DNA of 64,000 bases from Siphonodentalium dalli. Taxonomy: Eukaryota; Mollusca; Scaphopoda; Gadilida; Siphonodentaliidae. The position numbers and the translations under genes are program-made. A model generated the notes under the pieces. The model saw only the letters and a program-made list of their open reading frames with translations, was not told the origin of the DNA and did no database searches. The DNA is taken from NCBI GenBank assembly GCA_032622095.1, contig CP136063.1, positions 74,811,980-74,875,979 on the forward strand. The letters run 5' to 3'. Numbering within the stretch: the first letter of the stretch is position 1; each line of letters opens with the position of its first letter. Shown piece after piece: positions 11,355 through 21,792 of the stretch.

Positions 11355-12411
11355 TTTGGAGTCATTGCCGTATATAATATGGTCGCCGATAAATATACTA
11401 TTGAATTTTGACGGCATGACTTTGAATCACGAAAATATTTAATTTAGACAATTTTCATGGGCACATAAAATAACGGTAAAAAACCCTCAAACTGATGAAA
11501 CGGTATGGGACCGTCGATTATGACATTATTTTCTAACCGTGTACATGTGACTGTTACTAACATACTGTGCGACATGGGACGGTGGACCCGTGAGATTTGT
11601 CATACTGTTTACGACATGAGTTGTGCATTATTCGACTATGTATACTACAACAGAAAATGTGTCGTGTGTAAATCTAAATGCTGATCCACTTTTCTTGCAA
11701 GAGAAGATACATACAAATTAAAGACCTGTATTGGTTGAATGTCGCCATATTTACTCAGGAATGACATGTTTACAGAAACCCAAATCGTTTATAAATCATT
11801 ATACAGTAGTATACATCCAGCAACAATAGAAGCCGAAATGGGCTAGCTCGCATATAAAACCCCCAAAACGTTTTTTTTCTTCGTCAAACTATGGCCCGAA
11901 ATCGAAACCGAAATAGAAACCAAGCTGATGTCGCGTAAGAAATCATTCAAATCTTCAGTTAATATACAAGAATAACAAGTCGCTCTTCTTCTGAAGCTTT
12001 CGACTGTCTTTATATAAAAGACGTGTCTAAGTTACATAGACATGATATTGTGAATGTTGACAATCCAAGATTAGGCTCTTTAGGTAGTAAGTTATAACAC
12101 GCGACTCTGCTGTTAAAATTTTCTTCCCTGAGATAACCGTAAGTGTTTGCTTGTTATTGTTTGTTTGTTTGTTTTATGTTTTTGTTTTTTTTGGCCAGTG
12201 ACATGATTAAGTGTATATTACGTGCACCCATGTTACTCATACTTATTTTCATTAGTATCTGCGCATGTGGGTGGCAGGAAGATCGTCTTTGAGACCATGT
12301 CATCCCTGGATTTACATCAACATATATTCATTTATGTTGTTTATTCCCTTTATATCGCTAAATAAATAATCAATCATTAAAGACAAATCCAGATCTGGAC
12401 CATTCATGACC
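11355..12411. other. no gene recognised; expected downstream side of the secreted-protein exon
   Basis: Further exons of the minus-strand gene with an exon at 12422-12737 would lie here or further left. I found no open stretch with a convincing acceptor and domain. 'gtttgcttgttattgtttgtttgtttgttt' at 12135-12180 is simple low-complexity sequence. Confidence 0.4.
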
Positions 12412-12421
12412 ATCTACTCAC

Positions 12422-12737
12422 CATCACTCCTTACGACGAACCCAATACTGTTCTCACCAAACACGTTCCTCGGGTTCTTGGCAACGATTGGTCTGTTGTA
12501 GAAATAACACGTCTTCGTGTCCTTGTTACGGATAAACGAAACACACCCATTCCGCATGCATTGCTGGGCACACACTATATTACTTGTCGCCCACAAGTGA
12601 ACCATAGATTCGAAATAGTCAGGGTTGAACACTCCATCAACACCCGTGAGTCGCGAAAAGCCACGAAGAGAGAAGTCTGAAGTACTCGCAAGACACTTTC
12701 CCACAAAAGCGAAGATGATTGCAAGAACAACATTCAT
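12422..12737 (-). CDS. first coding exon of a secreted PAN/apple-like protein
   Basis: The ATG at 12737 begins MNVVLAIIFAFVGKCLAS, a textbook signal peptide (short start, hydrophobic core, small residues before the cut). The mature part carries C-AQQ-C-MRNG-C-VSF followed by about 10 residues and C-YFY. This spacing is typical of PAN/apple domains that bind protein or carbohydrate outside the cell. About 105 codons are open up to ..GATG|GTGAGT at 12422/12421, a strong splice donor, after which the frame hits a stop. This is therefore read as exon 1, ending in phase 1, with the rest of the gene further left on the minus strand and not found. The frame remains open upstream of the ATG without another Met. 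PAN assignment rests on cysteine spacing and is moderately sure; the signal peptide and donor are clear. An alternative is a short lineage-specific secreted protein. Confidence 0.68.
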
Positions 12738-14207
12738 GTTTGCTGTTTTACTTGCGCTAGAGAACACGCTAGTTTCAGTAGTTTGTGACTTATGGTAAAC
12801 TGGACGTGACTCCCTTTAGATCCTGGAACCACATCTCTGTAAAATATTGCGAATGAATACTGAGATGACAGAACAAGTTTGTTACAGAGCATTAACAAAC
12901 GGTTTTTCCTGCTTACAATACATTCATTGTTTCGAAAACAAATGATTTTATCCAAACAAAAAGCTATGGTTTGATGATAAAGATAAGAATGTGCCCAACG
13001 CTCAATGCTAAGGCATGATAGCTGGATATATTCCCAGTAATCGCGAACTCAGTATATACTAACTGACTGTTCGCGACACGCAATACGTAACATGCAAATA
13101 ATCGCGGTTGTGTTTTTAGATTGGCTGTTCCAGTATCGATCCTTTAAACAATTAGTCGCGGAATGGTAACCATGTGATATAATGGTAGTCACTTAGGGGG
13201 CAGACTTTTACATAAGTGAGAACCTCCCAGATAACATGTCATTAACATAACATATAGATACTGAGCAGAGCAGTGAAGCCACCAGCGCGCGCGGGGAGCT
13301 ACACGGCGCCAAAGATTAGCATGGGTAGAGTGATTCCGCTTCTACAGTGAGTGTATGGAGTTCTACGTGTGCATATTTGCTGCTAAATGTGTACTGTGTA
13401 TATCTGTTTGTGTATCATATGGATTGGGCCATATGTTTGTATGCGTGTCCGCTATAGCAACTTGATGGGGTCATCCATATAGGACGGTAAATTTTACCAG
13501 GAAGATAACGGTGCGTTTTCAAACTAGTATGTATATGGACCTCGTGAATATAATGGTTTGGTTGCGAAATTTGTGTTGATCGAGTTAGGGACAGGAAGAG
13601 ATGTAGTAACAAACTTGAACAAAAATGTCCCCTATTCCCATCAAAAATATCACCCCCACCCGTATGACACTCATTTGGGGTTTGCACCCAGGAACATGTC
13701 GTATTGTATTAACTGCAACTCAGTTTCTCGTATATCAGTTTCGGAAAATATTTCAATTAGACATATAACAGCTGGATGCAAAATATTTATTAAATAGTTT
13801 ATTGTTCAACCTCCACGATGGGAGAGCCTCCGTATATACAATTTAATACAACATGATAAACGAGATGACTGAGGAAAGTGGTGTAGAGAGTAGGAGAGAG
13901 AACGAGAGACTGAGGGAGATAGAGTGAGCGAGAGAGACTCATCTCCTTTGTATATAAATATTAAATTATCAGCATCTGTGTACAAACAATATGGCAAACA
14001 CCAGACAGAGTTATCTCACATCGCTCCGCTGAGATACCACTGCCATAAGGACATTAATTTGTAATGAATTCTTACGTGTTTTTAGTTCTTATGTTTTAGG
14101 ATTAAACTTGTCTATGGCTGGCTCAGTTCATATTGTTCTTATCAATACCGAAAGAATTACCATTATTGCAAACTTTAAAAAAAATTGGTGGTCAAAACAA
14201 GATAATA
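12738..14207. other. upstream region of the secreted-protein exon; no other gene seen
   Basis: This would contain the promoter of the minus-strand exon at 12422-12737. I do not see a convincing core promoter. Short frames at 13415-13997 lack family signatures. 13880-13945 is a purine-rich gagaga stretch. Confidence 0.4.
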
Positions 14208-14345
14208 GGTGACTAAATAGTAGTTAATACAGTTCCGCGACGATATGTAAAAATAGATTTATCGTCTGCAAAGTACACTCATTGTGGCAGTGATATATCG
14301 CAGCGATAGCGTAGAGGGCGCTGTATGGAGTTTGACAATATGGTT
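14208..14345 (+). repeat. dispersed repeat Y, copy 1
   Basis: 'aggtgactaaatag', 'gatatgtaaaaatag', 'cattgtggcagtg-tat' and 'gtagagggcgctgtatggag' recur in the same order at 59098-59210. A short dispersed element of unknown class. Confidence 0.7.
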
Positions 14346-14385
14346 CAAAACTGTTTATAACTTTGTCCATATCACGGCAGAGGCC

Positions 14386-14590
14386 GTTCCGGTTTCCCGT
14401 TACTGTGTGCTGCCAGATGTTCCGGTTTCCCGTCACTGTGTGCTGTCATATGTTCCGGTTTCCCGTCACTGTGTGCTGTCAGATGTTCCGGTTTCCCCGT
14501 CACTGTGTGCTGTCGGATGTTCTGGTTTACCGTCACTGCGTGCTGTCAGATGTTCCGGTTTCCCGTCAGTGCGCATGCGTGCTGTCAGTT
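14386..14590 (+). repeat. 33-bp minisatellite, six units
   Basis: The unit starts GTTCCGGTTTCCCGTCACTG and ends gtgctgtcagat. Starts are at 14386, 14419, 14452, 14485 (34 bp, one extra C), 14519 and 14552 (39 bp, with a gcatgc insertion). Two overlapping open frames across it (VPVSRHCVLSD-type peptides) result from a unit length divisible by three. Both frames are open and the frame is lost at the indel units, so I do not call a protein. Confidence 0.93.
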
Positions 14591-14599
14591 GTTCCTTAT

Positions 14600-15228
14600 T
14601 CGTTTCTCATTTCAACTACTTTATCGTGTTTAATTTCATATCTTTCTCCCATATTTTCGTTTCTGTCTCGATTTAGTTCATATCTGAGAGCTTTCTATTT
14701 CTCGCTCTCAGCTTTGGCATATCTCGATTTAATTTAATTTAATTAAGTTTGCTAGCACATCTATGATTATATGATCATTTAGTGTATGTGAAAACGTCGT
14801 TTGTGCAAAGGCACCACAATCTAAATAACCGAAAATATTGGAAAATCGTAAGACGATCGTTTAAATAAATCATAAATAAGGAAACCATCGAGTACAGGTT
14901 TACACACTGTGTATTATTGCGCGAACGCAGAGTTCAGGAGCTGTTATCCTCCATGTGACAGACCCACGTGCAAACTTCAAAACAGAGTTCAGTCCCCTCG
15001 CCACACTATGTCTGAACGCTGTCGACATTTTCTTAATTAAATCTAACATTTTGTATTGTGTTTTGTCAGTTACAATTCATTCTGGCTTGATCTGGACAAT
15101 TTTCAAATAAATATGGACAATTCAGTTTCTCAGAATAATGCAGAATGAATTGTTACCTTTAAAAGTCTCAAATAAATAAATGTGACATTTCTTCACATTA
15201 CGTGTAGGTGCGGTGAGCTTATGGGACT
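14600..15228. other. no recognisable feature
   Basis: AT-rich, with no domain-bearing open frame or clear repeat. Confidence 0.4.
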
Positions 15229-15256
15229 GATAGATAGATAGATAGATAGATAGATA
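15229..15256 (+). repeat. (GATA)n microsatellite forming the LINE 3' tail
   Basis: About seven GATA units immediately next to the 3' untranslated region of the minus-strand LINE. Microsatellite-like tails instead of poly(A) are usual in CR1/L2-type elements. Confidence 0.9.
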
Positions 15257-16680
15257 TTTATTTGCACAATAATATTAAAATACAATACATTAACAAAATA
15301 GTAAACAAAAGTATATTATTGCACAGGAGCAGCATGACCTAGCTGGCCGTCTTACTGCTGCCCCTGAATGATAAATGTAATGGCGTATTTACAATTTGAC
15401 ACAGACTATTTGATATTTGGATGGCCGGTTGGTGCCTACTTTAATATTTTATGTATTCATTTTAATCAAGACTTTTAATCAAGATTGTGTTGAGTTTTGA
15501 ACAATTCTGTACCGTAATAGAGATTTTGGACAAGTTTAAGATATTGAAACAAATTTAGTGAGATTGTTGCGACAGCACTGCGTCACATTCGCGGACAGCA
15601 CCGTGCATGTGACACAGGGCTATCTAGGATGTTCAGGGTGATAACTGGGGTGCATAATAATATGAGTTAAAAGTTAACCTTGGCAGATTATTGAGTCATG
15701 TGGATTTTTGCCGACTGCAAATGAAGCATAATTTGTTTTCACAGATAACCATTTGAGAATATTTACCTATTATTTACAGAGACAATAACTTTTTGAATGT
15801 GTAAATAAATTTACTTTTTTTTATTTCGGAATTTATCGAGTTCCACACTTTAGGAAATGAATGTTTTGGTAGGACTTCTGAAAAACATGTTCTTGTCTTA
15901 TTGCTTCTTAATTTATCAGCCTGCCCAGTGTTAACACCGAGGGAATATGTGAACATATTCTTAAACGATTTGGGGAGATTATTTCTAGACCAGTTGTACA
16001 TAAAGATAGATGCATTCACTGTATGTATATCTTTGAACATTAGGATATTTTCTTGGTTGAAGAGAGGTTCTGTGTGACTCCTATATTTTGTGTTGCATAA
16101 AATACGAATTGCCCTTTTTTGTAAGGTAGATATATAGTACGCCCGCGTGAATCGAGTGTCCCCATATCGGGAGACCATAAATAAGATAACTATGGATTAA
16201 CGACTGATATAGAGTTTTTCGAGATTGTTTTGGTAGAAAGTTTTTAACTTTGTTCAATAAGTAGAGAGTGTGGTACAGTTTACGTTGTATCATTGATATA
16301 TGGTTTTTAAAAGTCAAGTTTTCATCGATCAAAATGCCTAAAAAAATTATTGATTTTACTCGCATTTGATTTCCAACTCTAATTAGTTCCATATTATTCA
16401 ATTTTAGTGTAAAATTTCTCCACTTGTCCTCGTTGCCTTTGGGGTTGATCAATATGAATTTACTTTTAGTTGCATTGATAGATAGTTTATTGCAACAACA
16501 CCATTCAAAAATGTTTTTTATTTCTGCCGTTGATGATTTTTTCAACTGTTTCCTATCATGACCAGAAAAGTAAAGCGTGGTATCATCGGCAAATGATAGT
16601 AAGTTCATCGAGGTACATTTGGGCATATCGTTAACACACAGAAGACAAACTCTGCATAGAGCTTGATCCACGTGTTGCAT
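15229..16680 (-). mobile_element. 5'-truncated non-LTR retrotransposon (CR1/L2-like) with (ATCT)n tail
   Basis: On the minus strand the sequence starts inside the reverse transcriptase: remnants of VNDMPKCTSMNLL, then SFADDTTLYF (catalytic box, 16600-16570), CCCNKLSINATKSKF and [15 protein letters not shown]. Just before 'YILTKKG' the frame breaks at about 16150 and resumes as TLQKRAIRILCNTKYRSHT down to the stop at about 15774. The remaining ~540 bases are a 3' untranslated region ending in tatt-tgcaaataaatatct and a (ATCT)6-7 tail, seen on the plus strand as gata repeats at 15229-15256. It is the same family as the longer copy at 36605-40108: shared motif wording and a shared 'gtcttactgc' block in the 3' region. 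Inactive because of the truncation and frameshift. Confidence 0.9.
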
Positions 16681-17278
16681 GTTCTCTATCTGCTCAAAAT
16701 TGATATTTTAGGCCCACAAATCTATACAGAAGATTCAGGGAAGAGAAACGCCATCTTTACTTACTCCAAGCTATGTATATGATATGACGAGACACTGCAG
16801 TAGTCAATTTTACATAGACAGTAGGTTGCACTGGGATCACGAAACCTCAGGTAAATCGTACCCCTATTGACCTGCCGAGTAATGCACGCCTTAACAAACT
16901 CGAGTGATTGACTTCCGAGTAGCCTTCAAATATTGACTCGATCATATGTCACCTGGTTTGAATAATCGGCAGATAAATTCAGGAGTAAAAGTGTCTCTCT
17001 ATCTTAGTGCAGCCAATTAACTATGGAGTATACGGGCGGAGCGCTTACGATCATTCGATAATAATAGGCCATTATGATATCCACCGGTGATAAGTAGTCC
17101 GATAGAGCGATCAACTTGAGAGTAATTCGGTAATCGAAAGAGCAAACAAGCGTGTTTGCTATATTATATTCAGCACGAGCTGTCAGTGAAGCCAAAATCG
17201 GGGTCGCTCTTAAAGATTCTAAGTCAGATTTTATAAACATTAGTAAAAATGTCCTAAGCCGTATTCAGATTACCATGC
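16681..17278. other. no recognisable feature
   Basis: No supported gene or repeat. A 78-codon minus-strand frame at 17004-17240 has no family signature. Confidence 0.4.
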
Positions 17279-17790
17279 AGATCATGTCATGAATCTCTAC
17301 TCTGGCTAACGCCCGTATAGAGATCATATTCCACCAGTACAAAACTTTGGAACTTTTTGGAAGTTTTGACAGGGAACCTAAAAAGTCGGAAAAATAACAC
17401 GGGGAATATATATCTTAATGCTTATCTGTTCCTTGATAGTGCATGTACTTCACTATATGTGACGGTCCTAACTCGAAAATGCATGCTTTTCTGTGACTTT
17501 CGAGAGCCGACATCGCAACAAATATTCAATTTATTACCCAGGAGAAATTCCATAATTGTAAGAATCGCTCACAAAGTCACTGAAATCGTGAAATTTTCGA
17601 GTTGGGACTTTCACCTGCAGTGAAGTACATTATTAAGAAAGAGACAATAACAAAGAAATATATTCACTGCGTTTTGTTTTCGATTGTATAAGGTTTTCTG
17701 TCAAAACTTCAAAAAGTTTCCAGGTTTTGTACTGGTGGAATATGATCTCTACGGGCGTTAGCCAGAGTAGAGATTCATGGCATGATCTAT
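17279..17790. mobile_element. ~510-bp foldback element, best copy
   Basis: It starts agatcatgtcatgaatctct and ends with the inverse. The two halves mirror each other almost throughout: 'ggctaacgcccgt' with 'acgggcgttagcc', 'ttaatgcttatctgttcctt' with 'aaggaacagat', and 'ggtcc-aactcgaaa' with 'tcgagttgggact'. The result is one long imperfect hairpin centred near 17530. No coding frame. Five other copies are at 395-874, 28166-28545, 51847-52365, 54693-55175 and 62471-63218. Confidence 0.85.
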
Positions 17791-17895
17791 CACAGGTCCC
17801 CAGAACAAAAATTGACCCCACGCCCAATAATACTTAATCCTATAGAATTACGTATTATTTGGGGTGGGGTAAAAAAAAAATTCTGGGGACCTGTG
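17791..17895. mobile_element. 105-bp hAT-type MITE with 8-bp target duplication
   Basis: Inverted ends CACAGGTCCCCAGAA / TTCTGGGGACCTGTG enclose a body that is itself a loose palindrome ('accccacgcccaataatac' against 'gtattatttggggtgggg'). TGATCTAT flanks both sides exactly (17783-17790 and 17896-17903). An 8-bp duplication with CA...TG ends fits hAT elements. It landed in the last bases of the foldback element to its left. Confidence 0.9.
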
Positions 17896-17903
17896 TGATC
17901 TAT

Positions 17904-17978
17904 CAGATTACCGTGGAGATCATGTTATGAATCTCTACTTTCACCACTGCAAAACCTGAATTCTTGGCATGATCTAAT
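17904..17978 (+). repeat. internally deleted foldback derivative in tandem
   Basis: After 'cagattaccgtgg' the wording 'agatcatgttatgaatctct' restarts and runs straight to 'ttggcatgatct' within about 75 bases. The spacer 'attacc(a/g)tgc' precedes each restart and follows the last one, so this is a tandem, collapsed copy of the element to the left. Confidence 0.7.
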
Positions 17979-19984
17979 TACCGTGCAAAACAAATGCTCC
18001 AAATTACGCAATAACAACTTGCAATCATCAGTATGCGTATGGCACAGATGTCGCGACAAACCACACCCCCGCCTATACCTGCACCAAAAGAATCCATCCA
18101 GCCTGTTCTCCCAAAATTCCGCAGAGTATATGCTTATAACAGAACTTGTTTTAGGTGGATAAGCTGCTTACAATCGCCCTATTTTGATTCGATAATGTGC
18201 TGAAAATGAGAGCGTTTTAGTAACATTATCGACTCACAATGTGGATATTCTAAGCAGATTATGTGCGGATAATGACACAAATAAGCCAACAACTCACAAC
18301 TTTGCAGGTGTACGCTCATTATTTCAGAACCAAATAATCACATTATGTACCCATTTCACATTATATGTCGAATATGTGCGTATTTGCGCGAGGACATGTT
18401 GCTCCATCAGTTATACATTGAAAATAAAAAAAAGATCATTATTGTAAACGCTCTTCATAGGCTATCACAAAACACACATTAGTGCTCCCTGTTGAGTCCA
18501 GACAGGATTTTTAATACTAAGTCTTCTGTTTCAATACTGTTTCATCATCTTACTCATCTTACTCATCATATTGTACATTATGTTCGTAATATGGTACACA
18601 TATTAAAGATGTGTGTCTCACGTTTCAAAATTGTATAAAACTGGAAAATTGATATGACTAAAGCAATCATTTTCATATACTGCATTCGACAGTGGAAAAT
18701 AGTTAAACGGACATTGATCATTCGAGTTAAAAAACAGGGTAACAAATGAATAAGGGAATGTATTTAGTTTAAGATTTGAGCGGATCGCTTGGAATAAATC
18801 ACATCGCTCAACATTACGCCCCATCTGTGTCTTCATGGGGTAAACTCTATATTCGCCTAGTCCGTTCGGTCTTATTTGCTCATCAAGGAACGGAACAAAT
18901 CTAAGACCAGGCACGTTTTTTCCAAATCACAATTGTTGTATGTACATATACATGGTAATAACAATATGTGTAAACGAATATGTCTTATTCGAGCCTCCAA
19001 ATTTTGTCTACGTTATTTGTAGAGACGCGGATACGATATAAATACACGAAATATTGATAAATCGATTTCATCTGCTCTGAAAAAAAACAAAGCCGTTTTC
19101 AATTTTTCGCCAGAAGTCAGACAAACGCTCTTTATTTATACCTTATCAGGAATGGACCAACGCGGAACGCTCTTTTCTGTTCCATATTGTGCAAATGACT
19201 GTTTTTTTGTTTGGGACTCAAACACTGTGTTCACAGTTGTGTTTTTCACTACTTCGATGCGTTTTGTGGGGGTTACACAATGCTCGTAGAAGTGTAGTTC
19301 ATATATTTCTCTACCTATTTCGATAACGGGGGGGAAATTAAAAAGCGAATGATATTATGTGTATTTTTGAGCTTAAACAACCATGTGGCTTTAAACTAAA
19401 CAGACAGGTGACAACGTCCATGTGAAATTTATGTTTCGTAAATCTAATAGAATAATGTTACTGTGTCTTAATCTGGAGTTTAAAAGAACAGATGCAGCGT
19501 TATCCATCGCAGAGCATTGTTCTAGGCTAGTTTATGTTTACCAATTGTTTTATCACGCCAGATACGCCATGACTCATTACCGCGCATTTATCTCAACGGT
19601 TGCTGCCACAATAGCAAATGGCATCCTGAAGAAGATTGTGGCAGGCATTTGTTTTGTTTGGAGAGTCCTTCTAAATCTCTAAACCCAGAAATGTTAAAAA
19701 TATAAAGTAGACTGTTTGGAATAAGTGTATGGTATGGGGAGCACCTAGAAATTGTACCCATTTTTCAAACGAGTCACCGGGACCCTGCGCATGGAATTGA
19801 ATATATCCTATCCGATTTGAGGCCGTAAAACTACAATTAGTTCGTTTTCAATGCCAGACAGGAATTGCTTCCTATATTAATGAGATTTTGATGGTCAGAT
19901 AGAGACTTTTAAAGAAGGAAGTTTTTATCACGGTTTGTCAGGCGAGCAAAATCGTCTCTGATAAAGAGCGTCCATGCTTTAGCT
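17979..19984. other. no gene recognised; scattered fragments of the array unit
   Basis: 18640-18740 in reverse matches the 'actgtttctcactgtcgaat..gaaaacaattgct' start of the tandem unit at 21793 and 26010. 19120-19190 has 'aaacgctcttta-tta' wording shared with 21235-21300. Otherwise there is no supported feature; the frames at 18618-18914 and 19422-19682 have no signature. Confidence 0.5.
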
Positions 19985-20111
19985 TCCAAGTCTTCTGTGT
20001 CCGTATATAAACATTTCGCCTATTTATTGACCGATTGTTAAGTCATTAACAGGACCGGGGAAGGTAGCAATATGAGCTTAATGTCAGTCTCCAAACTGCC
20101 ACCCGACTCTA

Positions 20112-20485
20112 ACCCTTTACCCAACAGAACGGCCCTGTTCCAATGCATTCTCTTATATATGCGAGTCGACCATATAAAATTGTTAAAAAATGTAAGAAAA
20201 AATTGTAAAATTGTTAAAGAATGTAAGAAAAAATGGTAAAAAGTGTTTTAAAAAGATTTTTTTTAGGCCAATGCATTCTCTTATATATGCGAGGCGACAT
20301 ATGTTCGACTCGCATATATAAGAGAATGCATTGGCACAGGGCATAACTGTAACCATCACAATGTGGTCAATGAACCGGTTCCAATGATATCCATATTTGT
20401 ATGGTGTTATTGAGACAGACCGAAGATATTTTAGGCTGTTGAAGCTTTATTTGGGCGTTTTTGGCCGCTTTGTTGGGTAAAGGGT
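20112..20485 (-). mobile_element. TA-duplicating palindrome-bearing MITE, subfamily I (ACCCTTTACCC)
   Basis: Inverted ends ACCCTTTACCCAACA at both sides, flanked by TA (20110-20111, 20486-20487). It contains one full 69-bp palindrome (20267-20335), a half palindrome (20140-20176) and an AT-rich spacer rich in 'ttgttaaa-aatgtaag'. The unique block 'ccggttccaatgatatcca' is shared, in reverse, with the copies at 49157-49614 and 53597-54079. Non-coding. Confidence 0.85.
20267..20335. repeat. 69-bp palindrome
   Basis: Arms GCCAATGCATTCTCTTATAT.. pair across a centre near 20301 (tatgcgag-gcgacat/atgttcga-ctcgcata). One of nine full palindromes of the same wording in the window. Confidence 0.92.
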
Positions 20486-20761
20486 TAAATAATAAGTCCC
20501 CCAAAAAGACTAAATTATACAAATGTATAGTTACAGCGCTATTGCGCACATACCCAACATTAGTCATCACTTCTGGAGATGTTGGATGGGTGGTTATAAA
20601 GGCTTCCCGTTAGTAGGAAACTGGTGTACATTAAACAGGCACAATAAAGCTTGTTACTAATAGCAAATTCTTGATTGTGAGAAGTAACTTCTGATTCCGT
20701 CACTGATTCCTTAACCCTTTCAGTGCCAGGTCCGATTTTTGTATCAACCCATATACCCTGT

Positions 20762-20830
20762 GCCAATGCATTCTCGTATATATGCGAGTCGACCATAGGT
20801 CGTCTCACATATATAAGAGAATGCATTGGC
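20762..20830. repeat. 69-bp palindrome
   Basis: Same wording as 20267-20335, with one arm change (tctcgtata) and one stem change (cacatata). Confidence 0.9.
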
Positions 20831-21023
20831 CTAACAATTTTTCATCATTTGTTATTATTTTTTACAATTTTTTACAATGTTAATAATTTTTTTCTTATAT
20901 TCTTTAACAGACTTATTTTGTAGGTTTAGTGCCAGGGAATCTTACGTTTTTCATGGGCATCAAAATTATTACTATGAATACTTGGTGATAGTTTTGAGTT
21001 ATAACATGCCCCTAATGTTTTAA

Positions 21024-21514
21024 AGGCACGTGAGGCCTTAGTTGTCGAAAATATGAATATTTGTTCCAATTACCGTAAACATAAAAACATTAAAACGCAT
21101 ACAGTTTCGTTCATATATACCATGACCATCGCGTAAACAGCATGTTATCATAAAGATTTACTATATTTTATCTAAGCAAGAGCCTGATTGTGTTACAGAA
21201 GACAACACAATGCTGCTGGCTAATCACACACAAATGGCATAAACGCTCTTTATTCGTTCCATATCAGGAATTCACCCACAAAGAACGCTCTTTATGTTTA
21301 CCATCATAATATAAACAAACACAAGAAAAGTAACTTTTTATGCTTTTGTTTTCATAACAATGGTCAAAAATATGACAATAACATACTGTTTATGCGATAT
21401 TTCTTATTTGTATACGGACAAAGTCTGTCTACATTTTGTTCTTTCTGTTTGTGGCGGTTTTTGACGGGTGGAAATATTTTCACAGGATACCCACCGCCAA
21501 GGCCAACCGTACCT
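21024..21514. mobile_element. 491-bp MITE with TTAA target duplication, nested
   Basis: Ends AGGCACGTGAGGCCTT and, inverted, AGGTACGGTTGGCCTT. TTAA lies on both sides (21020-21023, 21515-21518). The unoccupied version is in the related element at 26331-26763 ('aaggttttatccag'). Internal wording ('ttacagaag', 'aacgctcttta') is shared with 21997-22516. TTAA duplication is known for piggyBac and Kolobok groups; which applies is not decidable here. Confidence 0.8.
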
Positions 21515-21792
21515 TTAACCAGTTTGTTTTTAAATTCGCTATAGCATGCTTAAGCATACCCAAAACAAATTCAACCCCAAAAAAAAAATCGAAAATATTT
21601 GTTTTCTTTTTAGGGCCGATTTTACAGACCGTAAATTAGGGCCGATGAGATCGGACCCTGGCACTGAACGGGTTAATGAATTTAACAATGCGCAATACAT
21701 TCATCGAAACAAGTGGAAGTTTGACGACATTTCATGTTGGCTAATCTTTCTGCGCAGTAATTGGGCATATGCTAGTGCATGTATAACTGTAT

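Larger units (their letters stand above)
20714..21673 (+). mobile_element. TA-duplicating palindrome-bearing MITE, subfamily II (ACCCTTTCAGTGCCA), carrying a nested insertion
   Basis: Ends ACCCTTTCAGTGCCAGGTCC / reverse complement of GGACCCTGGCACTGAACGGGT, flanked by TA (20712-20713, 21674-21675). The unoccupied site is seen in units B and C ('gattcagTAatgaa'). It has a palindrome at 20762-20830 and then 'agtgccagggaatcttacg'. A 491-bp TTAA-flanked insertion (21024-21514) interrupts it; the collinear copy at 26331-26763 lacks that insertion. Confidence 0.87.
19985..21792 (+). repeat. tandem unit A of the 20-27 kb array
   Basis: Begins partway through the unit ('cgtatataaacatttcgcc-tatttattgac') and ends 'gggcatatgctag'. 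Units B (21793-22952) and C (25997-27090) follow the same order: 'ggaccgg-gaaggt', 'cccaacattagtcatcact', 'ggatgggtgtttac', 'gaaacaagtggaagtttgac'. Unit A is enlarged by the TA-duplicating elements at 20112-20485 and 20714-21673. Confidence 0.82.

Noticed and set aside
11105-11365. 86-codon minus-strand frame
   Set aside because: Entirely within the right arm of the 3.15-kb inverted-arm element; no protein signature.
14386-14590. Possible CRISPR-like array
   Set aside because: Units are contiguous with no variable spacers, and the DNA is animal; it is a minisatellite.
14284-14737. Two overlapping reading frames of 124 and 130 codons with VPVSRHCVLSD-type repeats
   Set aside because: Produced by the 33-bp minisatellite; both frames are open at once and shift at the indel units.
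20711-21676. TTAA target duplication for the ACCCTTT elements
   Set aside because: The TTAACCC..GGGTTAA look suggests it, but empty sites in the window show only TA is duplicated.
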